Shown here piece by piece: positions 8,358 to 17,928 of a stretch of 64,000 bases of DNA. Origin of the DNA: Fibrobacterota bacterium (GTDB lineage: Bacteria; Fibrobacterota; Chitinivibrionia; Chitinivibrionales; Chitinispirillaceae); the NCBI GenBank assembly GCA_023436145.1, contig JAEZKP010000047.1:124001-188000 (forward strand). Direction: 5' to 3'. The first letter of the stretch is position 1. Each line of letters starts with the position of its first letter. Position numbers and translations under genes: made by a program. The notes under the pieces were generated by a model. The model had not been told where the DNA came from and made no database searches. It saw only the letters and a program-made list of their open reading frames with translations.

Positions 8358-10205
8358 TCAGGAAAACTTGACTGTTTTCAGATGCAGCTCTTTGAGTTGC
8401 CGCTCAGTAACGGCTGAAGGAGCTTTCATCATCAGATCCTGTGCTTTCTGATTCATGGGGAATGTAATCACTTCCCTGATATTGGGTTCATCAGCAAGCA
8501 GCATAATCATACGATCCACACCCGGAGCAATCCCTCCATGAGGAGGAGCACCATATCTAAAAGCATTTATCATACCTGCAAATTTACTGTCAACCTCTTC
8601 CCTGGAATAACCGGCCAGCTCGAATGCCTTATACATAATATCCGGACGATGGTTTCTGATGGCACCGCTTGAAAGTTCTATTCCATTACAAACGATATCG
8701 TATTGATATGCCAGAATCTCCAGAGGATCCTTATTCAACAGGGCATCCATTCCCCCCTGAGGCATGGAAAAGGGGTTGTGAGAGAATTCGATCTTTTTAC
8801 TCTCCTCATTAAGCTCATACATGGGAAAATCGGTAATCCAGCAGAACCGGTAAACATTTTTACTTATTAGATCAAGCTCCTGGCCCAGACGGGTACGGAT
8901 CTCACCGGCAATCTTATTTGCCCGTTTCTCATCATTACAGATAAAAAAGGCTGCATCCCCAGGTCCGGTTTTCAGTTCTGCGGAAAGCGCATTCAGTCTG
9001 TCCTGATCCAGGAATTTGGCAATCGGCCCCTTTATTTCAGTGTCACTCCAGGTGAGATATGCCAGCCCCTGTGAACCAATTGACTGAGCAAATTGAACCA
9101 TACGGTCGAAAAATGCTCTGGGCTGCTGAGCACCTTTTTTAACCACAATAGCTCTGACCACACCTCCCTGGGCTACCGTAGATGCAAATACTTTGAAACC
9201 ACTGCCCGCAAATAAAGAAGACACATCTTCTATTATAAGTGGATTGCGCAGATCCGGCTTATCGGTTCCATAATGAAGCATCGCCTGGCGAAAAGGAATT
9301 CTGGTAAATGGAAGCGAATCTAATTCCCAGGAGGAGAATCTGGAAAAAACACTGTGAAGTACCTCTTCCACAACTTTAAAGACATCTTCCTGAGTAACAA
9401 AAGACATTTCAATATCCAGCTGATAAAACTCTCCCGGACTGCGATCTGCTCTGGCATCTTCATCACGAAAACAGGGTGCAATCTGAAAATAACGGTCAAA
9501 ACCAGCCACCATTAACAGCTGCTTGAACTGCTGGGGTGCCTGTGGAAGAGCATAAAACTTACCAGGGTGAAGTCTGGAGGGAACAAGAAAATCTCTGGCC
9601 CCTTCAGGTGATGAACTGGTCAAAATAGGTGTCTGAAACTCATTAAACCCTAATCCGGTCATCACCTGGCGCAAATGTGCAATCACCTTTGAACGGAAAA
9701 TAATATTCTGATGAATCTTACTTCTTCTCAGGTCCAAATACCTATACTCCAGGCGCATATCCTCAGGGATCGGGTCCTCGGGAAAAACACTGAATGGAGT
9801 CAGATCACACTCCCCTAAGATCTCATAATCATCGGCAACCAGCTCAATAGCTCCTGTGGAAAGTTTTGAGTTCACATTTTCAGGAGTCCTCTGAGCTACC
9901 ACTCCGTCAAACCGGATCACAGTTTCTTTGGTAATGTGTGCCAGTTTTTTCTGAAATTGCTGATCAGGGTAGATAACCACCTGAGTTATTCCATAGTTAT
10001 CTCTTAAATCTATAAAAAGAACCCCTCCATGATCACGGCGATTATGAACCCAACCGCTCAATCGTACTCTGCTTCCGATATGCTCTTCTCTTAGCTGCTC
10101 ACAGGTATGGGTTCTGTAAGAATGAATGCATTCATTAGTAATAGTATCTGAAGAGCCGGTGCTGCCCTCCAGTTCTTCAACAGGTGCCATATTAAAGTCC
10201 GCCAC
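8358..10205 (-). CDS. aspS: Aspartyl-tRNA synthetase (possibly Asp/Asn nondiscriminating)
   Basis: Charges tRNA with aspartate. The 615-aa protein has the bacterial layout: OB-fold anticodon domain (GWVHNRRDHGG), class II catalytic core with motif 2 (FRDEDARADRSPGEFYQLDIEM), the bacterial GAD insertion, and motif 3 (GIAPGVDRMIMLL). About 30 extra residues precede the OB fold. The residue in RRDHGG is histidine; in the Pseudomonas enzyme the same His31 goes with charging both tRNA-Asp and tRNA-Asn, whereas E. coli has leucine. This hints at tRNA-dependent asparagine synthesis by GatCAB, which is not in the window. First gene of a four-gene minus-strand operon. Confidence 0.96.
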   Translation of the reverse strand: MADFNMAPVEELEGSTGSSDTITNECIHSYRTHTCEQLREEHIGSRVRLSGWVHNRRDHGGVLFIDLRDNYGITQVVIYPDQQFQKKLAHITKETVIRFDGVVAQRTPENVNSKLSTGAIELVADDYEILGECDLTPFSVFPEDPIPEDMRLEYRYLDLRRSKIHQNIIFRSKVIAHLRQVMTGLGFNEFQTPILTSSSPEGARDFLVPSRLHPGKFYALPQAPQQFKQLLMVAGFDRYFQIAPCFRDEDARADRSPGEFYQLDIEMSFVTQEDVFKVVEEVLHSVFSRFSSWELDSLPFTRIPFRQAMLHYGTDKPDLRNPLIIEDVSSLFAGSGFKVFASTVAQGGVVRAIVVKKGAQQPRAFFDRMVQFAQSIGSQGLAYLTWSDTEIKGPIAKFLDQDRLNALSAELKTGPGDAAFFICNDEKRANKIAGEIRTRLGQELDLISKNVYRFCWITDFPMYELNEESKKIEFSHNPFSMPQGGMDALLNKDPLEILAYQYDIVCNGIELSSGAIRNHRPDIMYKAFELAGYSREEVDSKFAGMINAFRYGAPPHGGIAPGVDRMIMLLADEPNIREVITFPMNQKAQDLMMKAPSAVTERQLKELHLKTVKFS

Positions 10206-10472
10206 AGTGAAATCCTTTATTGGAAAATTTTTGAGTAAAAAGGAGAAAATATATTCAGGTTAATCTCACTACCATATCGATACTATAAATGTCTCAATAT
10301 AGCTTTTTTTTGAAAAAAGAGTACAACCAAATGGAAAAGAACGTGTTCTGAACTATTACACAGCTGGAGCGAAGCCCCAATTTAATGGTTTTTTTGAGTT
10401 GAATCAGTATCCAAGAGATGATATAATACAGAATATTCCAAATGGTTAAAGAACTGTATCTGTAAAAAACAT

Positions 10473-12245
10473 ATGCAAACTAAGCAAAAAAAAAGCAGGA
10501 AAAAAAATCCAGGAGAGAAACAGTCTGAATGCAATTCTTCATGTGTTCAAAATGGTTTGCTTCCCATTGATAATGTTCAGAACTTTGCCAATGCCTTTTT
10601 CTATCACACCACCGAAGGAATTTTGGTAACCGATAAGAACCAGGTTATTCTACGGGTTAATCCTGGATTTACCACTATAACCGGGTATGATGAGCAATCT
10701 ATAATCGGAAAAAAGCCATCAGTACTGAAATCCAACCGGCATAATGCATCATTTTACCGGGAGATGTTTGAAACGATCAGTCATCTGGGAAAATGGCAGG
10801 GAGAGATCTGGAACAGACGGAAAAATGGTGAGATTTATCTGCAACAACTCTCAATTGTCCCTATTTATGATCAGAATGGAATATGCCTGTATGTGGGGCT
10901 CTTTACCGATATAACCCATTATATAAACAATAATGTGCAGATTCAAAACCATGCCTATTATGACATGCTCACCAATCTGCCCAACCGTATTCTGCTTCAT
11001 GACAGACTCACCTTCATGATCAATCATGCCAAGCGTAATAAACAGAATATGGCAATTCTTCTTATGGACCTTAACCGGTTTAAATTGATAAATGACACTC
11101 TGGGCTTTTCTGCCGGAGATTCCCTGCTTCAAACCATAGCCAACCGGCTAAAATCCTGTTTAAGGGATGTGGATGGGGTTTTCAGACTGGGTGATGATGA
11201 ATTTGCCATACTTTTAGAGGAAATAGCACAGCCACAGGATGCAGCACGGGTAGCTAAAAGACTTCTGGCGGTCTGTTCTCTGCCATTTCAATTTTCAGAT
11301 CACGAACTCTACGTGACTGTCAGTATCGGAATAAGCGTCTTCCCCACAGATGGAGAAGAGATTGAGGTTCTGCTGAAAAATGCAGAAGCCGCTATGAACA
11401 GAGCAAAAGAGCTTGGTATTAACAACTATCAGCATTATATGCCAACCATGAATGCCCGTGCATTCGAACAGCTTACTTTAGAGCACAATCTGAGGAAAGC
11501 GCTGAAAAAAGATGAGTTTCTGGTCTATTACCAGCCACAGATCGACCTGAGGACACAAAAGATAATCGGTGCAGAAGCTCTGGTACGCTGGCAGCATCCG
11601 GAGCTGGGAATGATCTCCCCGGCACAGTTTATCCCTATTGCCGAAGAAACAGGATTGATCCTTCCTTTGGGAGAATGGGTTCTTAGAACCGCCTGTCAGC
11701 AGGCTAAAATGTGGTATGATCAATTGGGAACCCGCTTTGTCATATCGGTAAATCTTTCCTCCAGACAGTTTCAGCAGCAGGATCTGGTATCAACTGTAAA
11801 TAGATCCCTCAAGGACACCAACCTCCCGGCAGAACTTCTGGAACTTGAAATAACCGAAACTCTGGGAATGAAAAATCCTGAACTTACCCTTAAAACACTA
11901 CATGAACTCAAATCGATGGGAATCCATATTGCCATTGATGATTTTGGTACCGGGTATTCGTCTTTGAGTTACCTTAAAAAGTTTCCTATCGACACACTAA
12001 AGATAGACCGCTCATTTGTCTCTGACATACAGATCGATTCAAACGATGCAGCAATTGTAGTGGCTGTAATTGCACTGGCCCACTCACTACGGCTGAAAGT
12101 GATTGCAGAAGGTGTGGAAACAGCCGAGCAGGCCAATTACCTTCTTGAGCATGGATGTGAGCGGATACAGGGTTATATCTTCAGTCCTCCTGTACCGGCT
12201 CACGATTTTGAAAACATCATCCGGAAAAATCTGCAGCAAAGTTAG
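10473..12245 (+). CDS. PAS-GGDEF-EAL cyclic-di-GMP protein, likely phosphodiesterase
   Basis: Cytoplasmic c-di-GMP enzyme of 590 aa. A basic N-terminal tail is followed by a PAS/PAC domain (about 25-150), GGDEF (about 165-325) and EAL (about 335-585). The cyclase signature reads GDDEF (240-244) instead of GGDEF, which probably lowers or abolishes cyclase activity. The allosteric RxxD site is kept (RDVD, 231-234, five residues before). The EAL half looks active: EALVRW (E368), DDFGTGYSSL, TLKIDRSF, AEGVET and QGY. No membrane segments. No good Shine-Dalgarno is seen before ATG 10473. The 3' end overlaps the convergent tcdA gene by 29 bases. Confidence 0.93.
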   Translation: MQTKQKKSRKKNPGEKQSECNSSCVQNGLLPIDNVQNFANAFFYHTTEGILVTDKNQVILRVNPGFTTITGYDEQSIIGKKPSVLKSNRHNASFYREMFETISHLGKWQGEIWNRRKNGEIYLQQLSIVPIYDQNGICLYVGLFTDITHYINNNVQIQNHAYYDMLTNLPNRILLHDRLTFMINHAKRNKQNMAILLMDLNRFKLINDTLGFSAGDSLLQTIANRLKSCLRDVDGVFRLGDDEFAILLEEIAQPQDAARVAKRLLAVCSLPFQFSDHELYVTVSIGISVFPTDGEEIEVLLKNAEAAMNRAKELGINNYQHYMPTMNARAFEQLTLEHNLRKALKKDEFLVYYQPQIDLRTQKIIGAEALVRWQHPELGMISPAQFIPIAEETGLILPLGEWVLRTACQQAKMWYDQLGTRFVISVNLSSRQFQQQDLVSTVNRSLKDTNLPAELLELEITETLGMKNPELTLKTLHELKSMGIHIAIDDFGTGYSSLSYLKKFPIDTLKIDRSFVSDIQIDSNDAAIVVAVIALAHSLRLKVIAEGVETAEQANYLLEHGCERIQGYIFSPPVPAHDFENIIRKNLQQS

Positions 12246-12996
12246 ATATAGCATTTTTGTCAATACCGTTTCCGTTAATAAGAAGCTTTATGGCCTCATG
12301 TGCCACTACCAGTCCAAAAATTCCTGGCATATAAGAAATACTGCCCAGTGATGGGCGGGCTCTTCCCCTCTCAAAGCTTTCCTCGGTATCCATTTCAGAA
12401 ACCATGGCAGTCTCTACCGGTTCTATCGAGTAAACACATCGAATTCCGGTGTAAATGTTTTTCCGGTGAAGTCTTTTACGGATAATTCTGGCCAGAGGAC
12501 AGATTTTGGATTCGGAAATATCTCCTGTACGCACCTGTAAAGGATCTGTTCTGGCAGCAGCCCCCATGGAACTGACTACCGTTTTTCCCGAAGTCACCGC
12601 CTGGGAAAGAAGAGAAACCTTGGAAGACACACTATCAATGGCATCGATCACTAAATCTACACCATCAACAAGTTCTCCGGCATTTGACTGATCAATGAAA
12701 ACCGGTCGTTTATCAATAACACAATCAGGATTAATCTTCTTTAACCGCACTTCAGCTACATCCACTTTTCTCTGCTGAAGAGATTCTTCAAGAGCAAGCA
12801 GCTGGCGGTTAAAGTTGCTGTATTTTATCTGATCAAAATCTATAAGCCTGACATAATTCACTCCGGAACGCACTAATGCTTCTGCTGCATATCCACCCAC
12901 TCCCCCCAGTCCGGCAATGGCAATCCGCGAAGAAGCAAGCCTTTGTAGTGCCTCCTTCCCCAAAAGTAGTTCTGTACGAGTAAATCTTTTTTCCAT
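12217..12996 (-). CDS. tcdA: tRNA threonylcarbamoyladenosine dehydratase (TcdA/CsdL, ThiF-like)
   Basis: E1-like ATP-dependent enzyme that converts t6A37 of ANN-decoding tRNAs to its cyclic form. The 259-aa protein has the adenylation motif GLGGVGGYAAEALVRSG, the FNRQ box, DAIDS, and the family tail SLGSISYMPGIFGLVVAHEAIKLL. The usual length is about 260 aa. tatD lies 8 bases upstream in the same direction, so both are probably co-transcribed. The 3' end overlaps the GGDEF-EAL gene tail to tail. Confidence 0.9.
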   Translation of the reverse strand: MEKRFTRTELLLGKEALQRLASSRIAIAGLGGVGGYAAEALVRSGVNYVRLIDFDQIKYSNFNRQLLALEESLQQRKVDVAEVRLKKINPDCVIDKRPVFIDQSNAGELVDGVDLVIDAIDSVSSKVSLLSQAVTSGKTVVSSMGAAARTDPLQVRTGDISESKICPLARIIRKRLHRKNIYTGIRCVYSIEPVETAMVSEMDTEESFERGRARPSLGSISYMPGIFGLVVAHEAIKLLINGNGIDKNAISNFAADFSG

Positions 12997-13004
12997 TGAG
13001 TCTC

Positions 13005-13769
13005 TTATCTATGAAAAAGTTTCATGCCGTTATTAAAAGTTGTTTCCGAGACCATCTCATTGCTCCAATCAAGAATAGATGAGATCTCTTTTACTATAGC
13101 TAATATATTGGCAGGTTCGTTATCCCCGGTAAATCCCATAGGAAGAAGATCTGGACTGTCTGACTCGATTAACAGCCGTTGCGGATCTACCTGCAAGAGT
13201 GAAGATCTGACTTTACGGTTTTTATCAAAAGTCAGAGATCCTGAAAATGAAATATAGAGCCCCGATTTCTGAATCCTGCTTACTAACTGCGGTGAACCGG
13301 AATAGGAGTGGATCGCTCCACCCTGTCTTATCCCTTTTTGCTTCTCTATAAGCTCCAGTAAATCTCCCCAGGCTCTGCGACAATGGATAGAGATCGGACG
13401 GTCAAGCTTGGCAGCCAATTCCAGCTGATCGCTGAATACGCTCAACTGCTCCTTTTCATTGCCTTCATTTAGAACATGATCCAGACCGATCTCCCCCACT
13501 GCTGCATGAGGAACTGACCTCAGAATACTCTCTAACCTATCAAGCCACTTTTCTGAACGGGAACCTATGTACCAGGGATGAATCCCAAATGCCGGAATAA
13601 CCGATTTATACCTGCGGGAAATCTCAACCACTTCATCCCAGTCCTCTTCAGAACTGCCACAACAGAGCATTAAACACACACCTGCCTGAGAAGCTCTTTC
13701 CATAACCAAATGAAGCTTCCCGCTTAATCGCTTGTCCTGAAGATGGCAATGTGAATCAAATAATCTCAT
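13005..13769 (-). CDS. tatD: TatD-family metal-dependent hydrolase / DNase
   Basis: Cytoplasmic two-metal hydrolase of the amidohydrolase superfamily, known as a 3'-5' DNase and D-aminoacyl-tRNA deacylase-type enzyme. The 254-aa protein has the metal ligands in order: DSHCHLQD at the N terminus, GEIGLDHV, SIHCRRAW, IHSYSGSP and IESDSPDLLP. First gene of a tatD-tcdA pair with 8 bases between them. Confidence 0.92.
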   Translation of the reverse strand: MRLFDSHCHLQDKRLSGKLHLVMERASQAGVCLMLCCGSSEEDWDEVVEISRRYKSVIPAFGIHPWYIGSRSEKWLDRLESILRSVPHAAVGEIGLDHVLNEGNEKEQLSVFSDQLELAAKLDRPISIHCRRAWGDLLELIEKQKGIRQGGAIHSYSGSPQLVSRIQKSGLYISFSGSLTFDKNRKVRSSLLQVDPQRLLIESDSPDLLPMGFTGDNEPANILAIVKEISSILDWSNEMVSETTFNNGMKLFHR

Positions 13770-14199
13770 TTATTGATTTTTATTAGAATGTGTTTTAAAC
13801 TGACTGACCGATCAGAAAACAGCCAGATTAAAATACATCAAAAAAGTGTCTGCAGCTGAGTTCTATACTGCAAAAAACAGCTTGAGATTTGGAATTTCAG
13901 ACCAGAAAGCACCAAATCACAAATCTTAAAATTCCAGACAAAATCCAAATTACAATACCCAAATTCTAACCAGGAACAGGAGTATGAATTGAAAATTCGA
14001 AATCCAAAACAGAATAGTGACCTCTATCTGCTCTTTTTCTTGTTTAACCGGACACTTCTGGCTCCTACTGAAAAATTTAAATAAAGCTGCTCCGAATTAA
14101 AGGCAATGACTGTTTTTCTTGCTGAATATGCATCCAATTAGGCATTTTCATTCCTCTAATAAGCAGCGTATAATTTCAGCCAGGACTCAATTTTCTCAA
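13770..14199. repeat. Intergenic region with AT-rich degenerate heptamer-like repeats
   Basis: 430 bases between divergent genes. From about 13870 to 14010 the plus strand is a drift of variants of AAATCCAAA, AAATCACAAATC, AAATTCC and AAATTC, with no coding frame. A related stretch lies in the opposite orientation at about 17595-17700. The rest shows no feature I can name. A start for the downstream acyltransferase at 14128 is possible. Confidence 0.5.
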
Positions 14200-14826
14200 A
14201 TGACAACTATTCCCCATAACACAATCGACTCGGTAAGTCTGGCTATCTGGGCTATTGGTACTATTCTGGGCAAGACATGGCGAACCCGGGTCATAACTTC
14301 TGAATTCAGTAACCCTGGTGTGGAAAATGGTACTCCCCGGATTTTCTGCTTCTGGCATTCACACCTTTTACCGGTTGCTTACACTTTTCGTGGTACCGGA
14401 AAAACTGCAGTCGTATCCCAAAGCAGGGATGGAAGAAGAGCTGCGGCTGTGGCTAAGCTCTGGAAAACCGATATAGTTTTCGGTTCCTCAAGCCAGGGGG
14501 GATTTTCCGCTTTAAGGCAGTGTTTAAGAATTCTCAAATCAAAAAAGAGCATAGCCATTACCCCTGATGGCCCAAGGGGGCCTCGTGAAAAAGTAAAGAC
14601 TGGAGTTTCCCAGCTGGCTCTTTTAAGCAATGCTCCGGTTATCACAATCTCTGCATTACCTGCAAATGCGTGGTTTCTTCGTTCGTGGGACCGTTTTATG
14701 ATTCCAAAGCCATTTACCAGAATGGATCTGAAAATAGGTGAACCACTTTATGGTAATGGAAAATCGATCGAGGAACTCACACACCTTATAGAGGAAAGGC
14801 TCACTGCTGATGCCAAACTGGCCTGA
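14200..14826 (+). CDS. Lysophospholipid acyltransferase-like protein, DUF374
   Basis: Membrane-associated acyltransferase-fold protein of about 208 aa. The family phrases are present: FCFWHSHLLPVAY, VSQSRDGRRAAAVAKLW, GSSSQGGFSALRQC and ITPDGPRGPREKVKTG. One hydrophobic N-terminal stretch (VSLAIWAIGTILG) suits membrane anchoring. ATG 14200 is chosen because the protein resembles the family from there; ATG 14128 would add 24 residues and neither start has a clear Shine-Dalgarno. It overlaps the glycosyltransferase gene downstream by 17 bases, so the pair probably works on the same lipid or envelope glycolipid. The exact substrate is unknown. Confidence 0.82.
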   Translation: MTTIPHNTIDSVSLAIWAIGTILGKTWRTRVITSEFSNPGVENGTPRIFCFWHSHLLPVAYTFRGTGKTAVVSQSRDGRRAAAVAKLWKTDIVFGSSSQGGFSALRQCLRILKSKKSIAITPDGPRGPREKVKTGVSQLALLSNAPVITISALPANAWFLRSWDRFMIPKPFTRMDLKIGEPLYGNGKSIEELTHLIEERLTADAKLA

Positions 14827-15514
14827 AGACATTTTTGTGCTGATTCCAGCCTACAAATCAGCTGGGTTACTCCGGGAGTTTCTTCCCGGACTTTTAAAGT
14901 TTGTGCCTGAAAAGCAGGTCTGCATCGTAGATGATGCATCCGGAGATGATACCGGATCGGTTTGCGCCGCAAATAAGATTGTGTGTCTGAAACACCCGGT
15001 GAACAGAGGAAAAGGAGCAGCATTAGATACTGGTTTCCGGTTTCTCATCGATGAAAAAAAAGCCAACTGGATAATCACCATGGATGCTGATGGTCAGCAT
15101 GCGGTTGAGGATCTGGGCAATTTTCTGGATGCGGTGAATAACAATCCATCTCTGGGTATTTGTATTGGTTGCCGTACCATGAAAATCGGCATAATGCCTT
15201 TTGCCAGAATCTGCTCCAACAAACTTACCTCCTTCATTCTTTCTCTTTTCACCAGAGTACCCATTCTGGACAGTCAGTGCGGGTATCGGATCTATTCTGC
15301 AGAACTGTTAAAAAAGATAGATATCGAGTACCAGAGGTTTGAAATGGAGTCTGAAGTGATCATCAAGGCTGCCAAACTGGGTTTTCAGATCGGTTTCACA
15401 GATGTGCAAACATTATATTTAAGCGGCTTGAGTCATATTTCACATTTAAAAGATACTTTTAGGTGGGTCAGAGCCGTAATAGATGTCTGGGTAAAAAACC
15501 GGAAAAAAATATGA
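14810..15514 (+). CDS. Family 2 glycosyltransferase (dolichol-phosphate mannosyltransferase-like)
   Basis: 234-aa GT-A fold enzyme. The nucleotide-sugar site is clear (VLIPAYKSAG, IVDDASGDDTG, NRGKGAALDTGF), as is the metal-binding MDADGQH; the acceptor part has DSQCGYRIYSAELLKKI and MESEVIIKAAKLG. There are no C-terminal membrane helices, so it is the soluble type that typically loads a sugar onto a polyprenyl phosphate or lipid at the membrane face. Start ATG 14810 lies within the end of the acyltransferase gene, implying coupled translation. Confidence 0.88.
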   Translation: MPNWPEDIFVLIPAYKSAGLLREFLPGLLKFVPEKQVCIVDDASGDDTGSVCAANKIVCLKHPVNRGKGAALDTGFRFLIDEKKANWIITMDADGQHAVEDLGNFLDAVNNNPSLGICIGCRTMKIGIMPFARICSNKLTSFILSLFTRVPILDSQCGYRIYSAELLKKIDIEYQRFEMESEVIIKAAKLGFQIGFTDVQTLYLSGLSHISHLKDTFRWVRAVIDVWVKNRKKI

Positions 15515-15696
15515 TGAATGCCGGATCAGAAAAAAAACCATCTGATATTATTCAAAAACAACATCTATTATAATCAGATTCCACTACTTTGAGTGTTATT
15601 TTCTGACAATCAATAAATTCTGATTAGCTATAAACGGTATATTTTTATGAGCGTCAATGTTTGAACCTGGCAGTAACCTGAAAAGATTTACTTTGA

Positions 15697-16344
15697 ATGA
15701 AAAATGAATTTCTAAATCCAAAAGTAGGCTGTGAGAGGCTTATAAAGAAGTTGCGCGAGAAGGGTATCACCGATGAGCAGGTACTGGATGCATTCAGGAA
15801 AGTACAGCGTCATCTGTTTGTGGATGGTGCCATGTACATGCAGGCTTATGATGACAATGCGTTGCCTATTGGTTTTGGCCAGACGATCTCCCAGCCTTCT
15901 ATCGTGGCTCTTATGACTCAACTGCTGCAATTGAAAAAAGATGAGAAAATTCTGGAAATAGGAACCGGATCTGGATTTCAGACCGCAATTCTTGCTCAAT
16001 TCTCCAGAAGAGTCTATACTATCGAGAGAAACCGGGAACTGGGTGACAACGCCAGAAAAAGACTGCGTGAAATGGGTTTTGCCAATGTAGTATTTAAAAT
16101 TGGTGACGGCACCTGCGGCTGGCCTCAGAATGCCCCTTTTGACAAGATTATAGTGACTGCCGGTGCTCCGGTAGTTCCCAAAACCCTTTCTGATCAGTTG
16201 TCCACTGGTGGACGGATGATTATACCCACCGGGGATAAAAATAACCAGAAGCTTGAAATCTACGACAAAACTAAACAGGGTCTTGACTGCGAAACGGTTG
16301 GCGATGTGGTTTTTGTCCCCCTGATCGGTGAACACGGATGGTAA
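15697..16344 (+). CDS. pcm: Protein-L-isoaspartate O-methyltransferase
   Basis: Repair enzyme that methylates isoaspartyl residues in aged proteins using SAM. The 215 aa match the family length. Signature blocks: RHLFVDGAMYMQAYDDNALPIG, GQTISQPSIVALM, the SAM-binding EIGTGSGFQTAILA, and a C-terminal GGRMIIPTG. It has its own intergenic region of about 180 bases upstream. Confidence 0.95.
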   Translation: MKNEFLNPKVGCERLIKKLREKGITDEQVLDAFRKVQRHLFVDGAMYMQAYDDNALPIGFGQTISQPSIVALMTQLLQLKKDEKILEIGTGSGFQTAILAQFSRRVYTIERNRELGDNARKRLREMGFANVVFKIGDGTCGWPQNAPFDKIIVTAGAPVVPKTLSDQLSTGGRMIIPTGDKNNQKLEIYDKTKQGLDCETVGDVVFVPLIGEHGW

Positions 16345-16429
16345 TAATAATAATATAGCTGGAGCTACCTTACTCTTGTAAACCACTTTTCATATACTAC
16401 TCTGAATATAAAGAAATGGAGAAACGATT

Positions 16430-17437
16430 TTGAAACTCATCCATATCCTGCAAGGAATAGTAATCGGAGTTGCCAATATTATCCCCGGGGTTTCTGGTGG
16501 AACTCTGGCCCTTGTACTTGGCATTTACGAAAGACTGATCGGTGCCATTCAGAATGTCTCCATGGAAACCGTCAAAGCATTTGCCGGCCTGTTGAGATTT
16601 AATAAAAACGGCTGGAACAATTTTACCTCCGAAATGAAACGTATCGATGCCGTTTTTCTGGGTTCCATTTTAACAGGCGCACTGATCTCCATCGGTGCAC
16701 TGGCCAAACTGATGACCTATCTGTTGGAGCATTTCCATGATCCCACTTATGGCTTTTTCTGTGGACTGGTTATTGTTTCTGCATGGGTACCATTCAAATT
16801 AATTAAAAAACACTCTTTCTTTTCCATCTTAGCAGTGATTATCGCCACCGCCGGAGTGATAGTCATCTCATCGATGGGAACCGATGAACAGAAAATCAAC
16901 CGTGCTCAGATTAAGTATGAGATAGAACAACAGAAAACAGCAACGACTCAACCTGTGGAAAAAGAAAAGTTTGACCATTCACCTGGCCGTCTTGCCTACA
17001 TGGTATTTGCGGGGGCTGTAGGAATTTCTGCGATGATTCTTCCCGGCATCAGTGGTTCTTTTCTGCTTTTATTGATGGGAGTCTATTTTTATATCCTCAA
17101 ATCCATTACCCAACTGGATATTTTAACTCTGGGTGCATTCTCAGTTGGATGTCTGTTTGGGATTCTGGCTTGTACCAGAGCAATCAATTATGCTTTAAAA
17201 AGATGGTATGATATAACTACCAGCTTTTTACTGGGACTTGTATTGGGATCTGTTGCAGCGATCTGGCCATTCAAGGGGACTGCTCTGGTCGGCGGTGAAA
17301 CCGTTTATCTTTCCAACAGATTACCTGCAACCTTTGGGAGTAACGAAGCCCTTACAATCCTTGCAGCTGTCGCAGGGGGACTTATCGTATTGTTTTTCAT
17401 CTATATCGAAAACAAAAAAGCTGTTAAATCTGTATAG
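16430..17437 (+). CDS. DUF368 membrane protein, PopT-type undecaprenyl-phosphate translocase
   Basis: Integral membrane protein of 335 aa starting at TTG 16430, with GGAG about 9 bases before. The two diagnostic half-repeats are NIIPGVSGGTLALVLGIYERL (positions 17-37, shown here in split form NIIPGVSGGT and LALVLGIYERL) and MILPGISGSFLLLLMGVY near residue 200. About eight to ten hydrophobic segments are visible. DUF368 proteins have been shown to recycle the C55-phosphate lipid carrier across the inner membrane for peptidoglycan and envelope sugars. Applying that role here is by family. A hydrophilic stretch of about 30 residues before the second half (around EQQKTATTQPVEKEKF) separates the two halves. 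Confidence 0.85.
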   Translation: MKLIHILQGIVIGVANIIPGVSGGTLALVLGIYERLIGAIQNVSMETVKAFAGLLRFNKNGWNNFTSEMKRIDAVFLGSILTGALISIGALAKLMTYLLEHFHDPTYGFFCGLVIVSAWVPFKLIKKHSFFSILAVIIATAGVIVISSMGTDEQKINRAQIKYEIEQQKTATTQPVEKEKFDHSPGRLAYMVFAGAVGISAMILPGISGSFLLLLMGVYFYILKSITQLDILTLGAFSVGCLFGILACTRAINYALKRWYDITTSFLLGLVLGSVAAIWPFKGTALVGGETVYLSNRLPATFGSNEALTILAAVAGGLIVLFFIYIENKKAVKSV

Positions 17438-17928
17438 GCTGGGAGGCCCTCACTCCTTTATAAACCATAGCGGGAATCCATCATTTCCTGTATTCTTAAG
17501 GATGGATGCCTGCTAAAACAGCCCGGACATGATGGATTCAGGGCATTTTGAACAGGAACTTTTTAAATAAAGACACCTATCAAACGAACTTTAAGTAATC
17601 TCAGATTTCAGGTTTGAGATTTTAGATTTAAAGAATAGGATTTTGGATTTTAAGATTAGGATTTGAGATCTTAAGGTTATGAAAATTCAATATTGAAATT
17701 TCCGTTCTTCCTGCGAAGGCAAGAATCCACAAAAGGTGAAAAAGAACACCGATTGATAGCCTTGTGTGTAGCAAATACCACATTTGGTATCTGGTTTTTC
17801 AGGTTTGGGGCCTTGACCTCTCCAGAGTTATTTAATTCAGTTATTGAATGAAGGCTGTTTGAAATTTATATTGTTACTCTTAAAAAATTACGAATTTTGC
17901 ACTCACTTTTATATTTAGAGGAGCTTAT
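17438..17928. other. Intergenic region with an imperfect hairpin and AT-rich degenerate repeats
   Basis: 491 bases. A 14-base imperfect inverted repeat (17469-17482 with 17501-17514, 12 of 14 paired) follows the DUF368 gene, without a T-run. From about 17595 to 17700 the plus strand is built of variants of GGATTTTGG, GATTTTAAGATT and GGATTTGAGAT, resembling the reverse complement of the stretch near 13870-14010. Around 17705-17735 is a TTCCTGCGAAGGCAAGAATCC-like phrase of the kind found in dispersed intergenic repeats. The nifJ promoter candidate is at the right end. Confidence 0.5.
17844..17872 (+). promoter_or_regulatory. Candidate sigma-70 promoter of nifJ
   Basis: TTGAAT (17844-17849) and TATATT (17867-17872) with a 17-base spacer, giving a leader of about 50 bases with a strong GAGGAG ribosome binding site before ATG 17929. 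Confidence 0.5.

Noticed and set aside
10350..10365. GAACGTGTTC as a LexA-type SOS box
   Set aside because: The half-sites are two bases apart, not the four of the known box.
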